Assembly: GCA_913020075.1 (NCBI GenBank)
Contig: CAJWAE010000011.1
Coordinates: 1 to 38,393, forward strand
Direction of reading: 5' to 3'
Length of the DNA: 38,393 bases
Source of the DNA: an uncultured Flavobacteriaceae bacterium
Lineage (GTDB): Bacteria; Bacteroidota; Bacteroidia; Flavobacteriales; Flavobacteriaceae
The translations under genes were made by a program, and so were the position numbers. Below, in pieces: positions 35,097 to 38,393 of this stretch (the stretch's first letter is position 1; the number at the start of each line of letters is the position of its first letter). The notes under the pieces are model-generated. The model worked only from the letters and a program-made list of their open reading frames with translations. It was not told where the DNA came from and did no database searches.

Positions 35097-35834
35097 ATGC
35101 CAAAAACATTGAGCTATCTTTTCTCAATATTGTATTATATTTCCTTTGGAAGTTGCTTGGTTTTTTTTCATGTCCTACAATCCATTTCATTCTTCACTAT
35201 CGGATACCGACCACAAAAATTTTTTGTAGACATTCTGAATCTTATGATTTTAAAATGTCTTAATTTATTAGGGACTAAAATAGAATTTAACCATCCCCAC
35301 ATATTACCTCTGAACCGGCCTTTAATTTTTGTAGCTAATCATCAGAGCACTTATGATGTTCCTCCTATAATATGGCATTTAAGAAAACATCATATTAAAT
35401 TTGTTAGTAAAAAAGAGCTTGGAAAAGGGATTCCTAGTGTTTCTTTTAATCTTCGTCACGGAGGGTCAGTTTTAATTGATAGAAATAAACCCAAACAAGC
35501 CATTGAACTTGTTCGTGATTTCGGTAAAAAACTCTCTGAAAAAAATCATTCTGCTATGATTTTTCCAGAAGGCACGAGAAGTAAAGATGGCGTACCAAAG
35601 AAATTTCAAAAAACAGGTTTATTAAATCTCTTAGAATGTATGCCAAATGCTCTTATCGTTCCAGTTAGTATTGAAAACTCATGGGAAATGGCAAAATATA
35701 AATATTTTCCAATTCCTATAGGGGTGAAACTAAATTTTAAAGTTCATAAATCAATGGAAATAAAATCTGATAATCATGACTTATTATTGGACAGAGTAGA
35801 GGCTATAATCAAAAAAGAAATCCTCGGAAAATAA
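35097..35834 (+). CDS. plsC: 1-acyl-sn-glycerol-3-phosphate acyltransferase
   Basis: 245 residues. Adds the second acyl chain to lysophosphatidic acid in phospholipid synthesis. N-terminal hydrophobic helix (about 5-35) for membrane attachment; HX4D motif NHQSTYD (His 82, Asp 87), the GGSVLIDR segment, and FPEGTRS (156-162) that binds the glycerophosphate. Length and order are normal. ATG at 35097. It converges with the sensor kinase gene with only 2 bases between stops. Confidence 0.93.
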   Translation: MPKTLSYLFSILYYISFGSCLVFFHVLQSISFFTIGYRPQKFFVDILNLMILKCLNLLGTKIEFNHPHILPLNRPLIFVANHQSTYDVPPIIWHLRKHHIKFVSKKELGKGIPSVSFNLRHGGSVLIDRNKPKQAIELVRDFGKKLSEKNHSAMIFPEGTRSKDGVPKKFQKTGLLNLLECMPNALIVPVSIENSWEMAKYKYFPIPIGVKLNFKVHKSMEIKSDNHDLLLDRVEAIIKKEILGK

Positions 35835-35836
35835 CT

Positions 35837-37300
35837 CTATTTAGGCAAAATAATAGTGAAAGTTGTTCCTTTTTTGGGGGTTGAGATATAAGAAATCTCC
35901 CCATTGTGGTAATCAATTATATTTTTAACAATTCCAAGACCTAATCCCATTCCTGATGTTTTTGTTGTAAACTTAGGTTCAAAAATTTTATCTCTTAGTT
36001 CAAGAGAAATACCATTCCCATTATCCACAATCGTTATAATAGTTTCGTTTACTTCAGAAGATAATTGAACACCAATTTGAGGAATTTTATTTTTAGATAC
36101 AGACTGTAAAGCATTTTGAATCAAATTGGTAATAACCCTAGTCCACTGTGTTTTGTCTAATTGATGAAAAATATGTGCCTTATTTGATGAAAAAATAATA
36201 TTCCCTCGTTCAAATATATTTAGAGCCATTTCTGTAACTTCAACTAAATCATATTCTTTCTTATTTGTTTTAGGTAGTGTAGCAAAATCAGAAAAGGCCT
36301 CCGCAACTTCACTCATAGTATCAATCTGCTGAATTAAAAGCTTTGAAAATGAATTTAATTTTTTCTTATTATCAGGGTCATTATCATCATATTTACGATG
36401 AAAACTTTGAATAGTAAGACGCATCGGTGTCAATGGGTTTTTTATTTCATGAGCTACCTGTCTTGCCATTTCTTGCCAAGCTTGTTCTCTTTCAGTTTTA
36501 GCTAACTTTTCTGCACTTTCAGCTAAATCATCAATCATTTTATTGTAAGAATTCACTAAACTGTCAATCTCTCGAGTTGCATTTTTTAAATATATCTTTT
36601 TATTCTTTTTCTGAAGGCCAGTTTGTCCCATTCTCATTCTAATTTCCTCGAGGGATCGTGTCACATATTTAGACAAAAAATAAGCGATGAACATGACTCC
36701 TATTAAAAGCAAAATATAGATTTGATAGAGATTTTCTAAAAAAGTATTTAGTTCGTTTTCTGAAAAAGAAATGTCTTCAAAATAAGGGAAAAATAGAATC
36801 GCATATTGTCGATCGAATTCATCTTTTAAAATATGATATGATGCTTGAAACTTATCTATATCAGAATTGTATTCTTCTAGATATTTACCATCATCACTAT
36901 TTTGGATTTTATTTAGAATATCTGAATCTATTGAATATTCATTAGCTATAACTTTAAGTGGAGAATGATATATAAACAATGGTGATCCATCAATGTTAAA
37001 TAGAGAATATTCAATATTGTGAATCTTATTGATTTTTTCAAAATCTAATTCGAATTTTTTCCAAACACTATTAGGCTGATTAAATAAACTATTTTTACTT
37101 ACTAGGTGATCAATATGCCTTTGAATTTGAGCTTCTTTTCGAAATAACCTTCCCGTATGATAACTTTCTTTTTGGGATTCATACTGAATAGATGTTGAAC
37201 CTAATATTAGTAATCCAGAAATCATTAACATAGAAATCATTACCATGAATAATCTTGTCCTAAATGAAAATTTCTTCGGAATTTTTATTGGAAAGTTCAT
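35837..37300 (-). CDS. NtrY-like membrane sensor histidine kinase
   Basis: 487 residues. First membrane helix about 16-36, a periplasmic sensor part of about 150 residues, second helix about 190-210, HAMP-like linker with coiled coil (about 210-270), then the kinase. H-box QVAHEIKNPLTPMRL with phospho-acceptor His 284, N-box TNLIQNALQSV, G1 DNGNGISLELRD and G2 GMGLGLGIVKNI. The EIKNPLTPMRLTIQ form is the NtrY/nitrogen-type variant. No response regulator gene lies next to it, so it is an orphan here. Its ATG overlaps the hemJ stop by 4 bases (ATGA), so its expression is tied to hemJ. Confidence 0.93.
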   Translation of the reverse strand: MNFPIKIPKKFSFRTRLFMVMISMLMISGLLILGSTSIQYESQKESYHTGRLFRKEAQIQRHIDHLVSKNSLFNQPNSVWKKFELDFEKINKIHNIEYSLFNIDGSPLFIYHSPLKVIANEYSIDSDILNKIQNSDDGKYLEEYNSDIDKFQASYHILKDEFDRQYAILFFPYFEDISFSENELNTFLENLYQIYILLLIGVMFIAYFLSKYVTRSLEEIRMRMGQTGLQKKNKKIYLKNATREIDSLVNSYNKMIDDLAESAEKLAKTEREQAWQEMARQVAHEIKNPLTPMRLTIQSFHRKYDDNDPDNKKKLNSFSKLLIQQIDTMSEVAEAFSDFATLPKTNKKEYDLVEVTEMALNIFERGNIIFSSNKAHIFHQLDKTQWTRVITNLIQNALQSVSKNKIPQIGVQLSSEVNETIITIVDNGNGISLELRDKIFEPKFTTKTSGMGLGLGIVKNIIDYHNGEISYISTPKKGTTFTIILPK

Positions 37301-37833
37301 TCCTTTTTTTTGATTTTTTTATAAAGGCGTATTCCTAATAATAAAACTATAGCTAACCCAATGAGACCTGTCAAACCAAATATCCAATGAAAGCTATCTT
37401 TTAAAATGATCAAAAATATAATAGCAAAAAGCAAAATCGTTGCACCCTCATTCCATATTCGCATAAATAAACTAGAATAGTTTGCCTCATCTTTTTGAAA
37501 TTTAATAAACATTTGGTGTGTACGGATATGGTATAAAAAAAGTAATAGCACAAAAGTAAGTTTAATATGCATCCAGGATTGCGCAAGCCAAGAGGGCATT
37601 AAAAATAAAAGCCATATTGCAAAAAGAGTTGCTAGTATCGCAGATGGCCAAGTTATAATATACCACAAACGTTTTGCCATTAATTTAAATTGGGGAATCA
37701 ATACATCCCCTTCATTTTTAGGCTTTTTTGTAGCCTCTATATGATAGATGAATAGTCTAGGGATATAAAACAAACCTGCAAACCAAGTAATTACAAATAT
37801 GAGATGTAGTGCTTTAATATAATTATAATACAA
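37297..37833 (-). CDS. hemJ: HemJ-type protoporphyrinogen IX oxidase (CopD-like fold), TTG start
   Basis: 178 residues, four membrane helices. Oxidises protoporphyrinogen IX in heme synthesis. Conserved features: YIKALHLIFVITWFAGLFYI with His 10 near the start, PRLFIYHIE, RLWYIITWPS, SWMHIKL and RIWNE. The first codon in frame is TTG at 37833, and no ATG or GTG extends or replaces it without cutting into the conserved first helix, so a TTG start is needed. It ends in a 4-base overlap with the kinase. The gene upstream ends 6 bases before. The heme it supplies is needed by the multiheme act cytochromes, though they are far away. Confidence 0.88.
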   Translation of the reverse strand: MYYNYIKALHLIFVITWFAGLFYIPRLFIYHIEATKKPKNEGDVLIPQFKLMAKRLWYIITWPSAILATLFAIWLLFLMPSWLAQSWMHIKLTFVLLLFLYHIRTHQMFIKFQKDEANYSSLFMRIWNEGATILLFAIIFLIILKDSFHWIFGLTGLIGLAIVLLLGIRLYKKIKKKE

Positions 37834-37839
37834 TAATAT

Positions 37840-38393
37840 TTATTTTATAATTAAATAATCTAGGTTCAATTTAGCAAATGCAACATTAAAATCCTCTAAA
37901 TCTCCATCTATCAATTTCTTATATTCACTTATTTGAGCCTCTACATCTTTTGTTAAATAAAGACGTACTTTTTCATCTTGATCCGTAGGAGAAAAATCGT
38001 TAATAGTTACAAGACGATTTAAATGCCCCAATTTATTAGTTAAACGAATTGGAAAATTTAATGGGTCCTGGTTACTCCTGTTTTGCGTTTGATAAAGGCT
38101 TTTTTCGATTTCTGATAATTTATTTTTAATCATTTTTACTTGTTCAATGATTACTTTAGTTTTTTCTAACTCCCCATAATTTTTTTGAAATTCAATCAGT
38201 TTTTTGTTAATACTTCTAATCTTTTTAATTACTTGATGCGCTTCATCAACTGTTGCATTTACAGTATTAACAAAATCAAATTGTTTTCTCATATCTGCAA
38301 CTTTTGCTTCAGCACGGGGATCAGGTAGAATGGAGAACATTTGCTCTTTAACTGATCCGTTTTTATCTAAACCAACTATATAATTTCCTGGAA
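37840..38393 (-). CDS. C-terminal end of a VPS10/BNR-repeat (sortilin-like) secreted protein, partial
   Basis: About 184 codons, open to the right edge; no start is in the window, although an internal ATG lies at 38340. The frame opens with PGNYIVGLDKNGSVKEQ, the final beta-sandwich strand pattern (PGxYxVxL) that precedes LPDPRAEA in large Bacteroidota proteins with BNR/VPS10 propellers, often annotated as glycosyl hydrolases. The remaining 160 residues are a helical, coiled-coil-rich tail (AHQVIKKIRSINKKLIEF, EKTKVIIEQVKMIKNKLSEI) followed by FPIRLTNKLGHLN and a short end. No enzyme active site can be seen in this part. Confidence 0.7.
   Translation of the reverse strand, partial: PGNYIVGLDKNGSVKEQMFSILPDPRAEAKVADMRKQFDFVNTVNATVDEAHQVIKKIRSINKKLIEFQKNYGELEKTKVIIEQVKMIKNKLSEIEKSLYQTQNRSNQDPLNFPIRLTNKLGHLNRLVTINDFSPTDQDEKVRLYLTKDVEAQISEYKKLIDGDLEDFNVAFAKLNLDYLIIK

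Overview
The window is a gene-dense, AT-rich stretch of a Flavobacteriia (Bacteroidota) genome, most likely a compact marine lineage. Evidence: the order rimP-nusA-infB next to an alternative complex III operon, a SPOR-domain gene, a two-component PiT/porin phosphate locus, a DUF3109 gene beside nrdB, HemJ, a GT117/DUF2723 protein, and promoter-like boxes of the Bacteroidota type (TAnnTTTG) rather than sigma70 boxes. Shine-Dalgarno sequences are not obvious. Gene spacing is very tight and several convergent genes touch or overlap.

Left end (1-2776): this is the anomalous part. Reading on the minus strand, a normal flavobacterial actC (NrfD-like subunit) changes in frame, near 1667-1696, into the C-terminal part of an AlgI-type MBOAT O-acetyltransferase. 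The next gene starts as an AlgJ/AlgX-type acetyltransferase partner and changes in frame, near 480-500, into a MarR-type regulator. That regulator overlaps the start of a response regulator running off the window. So a piece of an algI-algJ locus sits between half an actC and a MarR/response-regulator pair (PetP/PetR-like, alphaproteobacterial in style). Both joins fall where the two parent proteins plausibly share a short peptide. An assembly or amplification chimera is the most likely reading. The rest of the complex III/oxidase operon (actD, actE, actF, coxBA) is missing where it should follow.

2794-12300 (minus strand): actB and actA of alternative complex III, then infB, nusA and rimP. 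One small SPOR-domain gene lies on the plus strand between actA and infB. 12459-15067 (plus): a vWA protein and a MoxR/ChlI-type AAA+ ATPase with unusual Walker motifs, ending in a bidirectional terminator shared with a minus-strand tRNA-Gln(TTG). 15341-19505 (plus): a short asparaginase-like protein and a large GT117/DUF2723 membrane protein.

19509-30367 (minus): a cysteine-free thioredoxin-like protein, a membrane metallophosphoesterase, a dGTPase-type HD hydrolase, a PiT phosphate transporter fused to a PhoU-like tail, its phosphate-selective-type porin (both preceded by the same 14-bp element), class Ia ribonucleotide reductase (nrdA, nrdB) and DUF3109. 30450-31230 (plus): MarC and a small membrane protein. 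31223-34554 (minus): C-terminal processing protease, dCMP deaminase, HupE/UreJ-type protein and a DjlA-like TerB-DnaJ protein in one tight operon. 34656-35834 (plus): bacilliredoxin-like protein and PlsC. 35837-38393 (minus): NtrY-like sensor kinase, HemJ and the C-terminal end of a VPS10/BNR-repeat protein cut by the window edge.

Apart from the left end, I see no phage, insertion sequence, CRISPR array or defence cluster. The content is core metabolism: respiration, translation/transcription factors, phosphate uptake and dNTP supply. The points most worth following up are the chimeric left end, the shared 14-bp element of the phosphate genes, the AAA+/vWA pair, and the cysteine-free thioredoxin.
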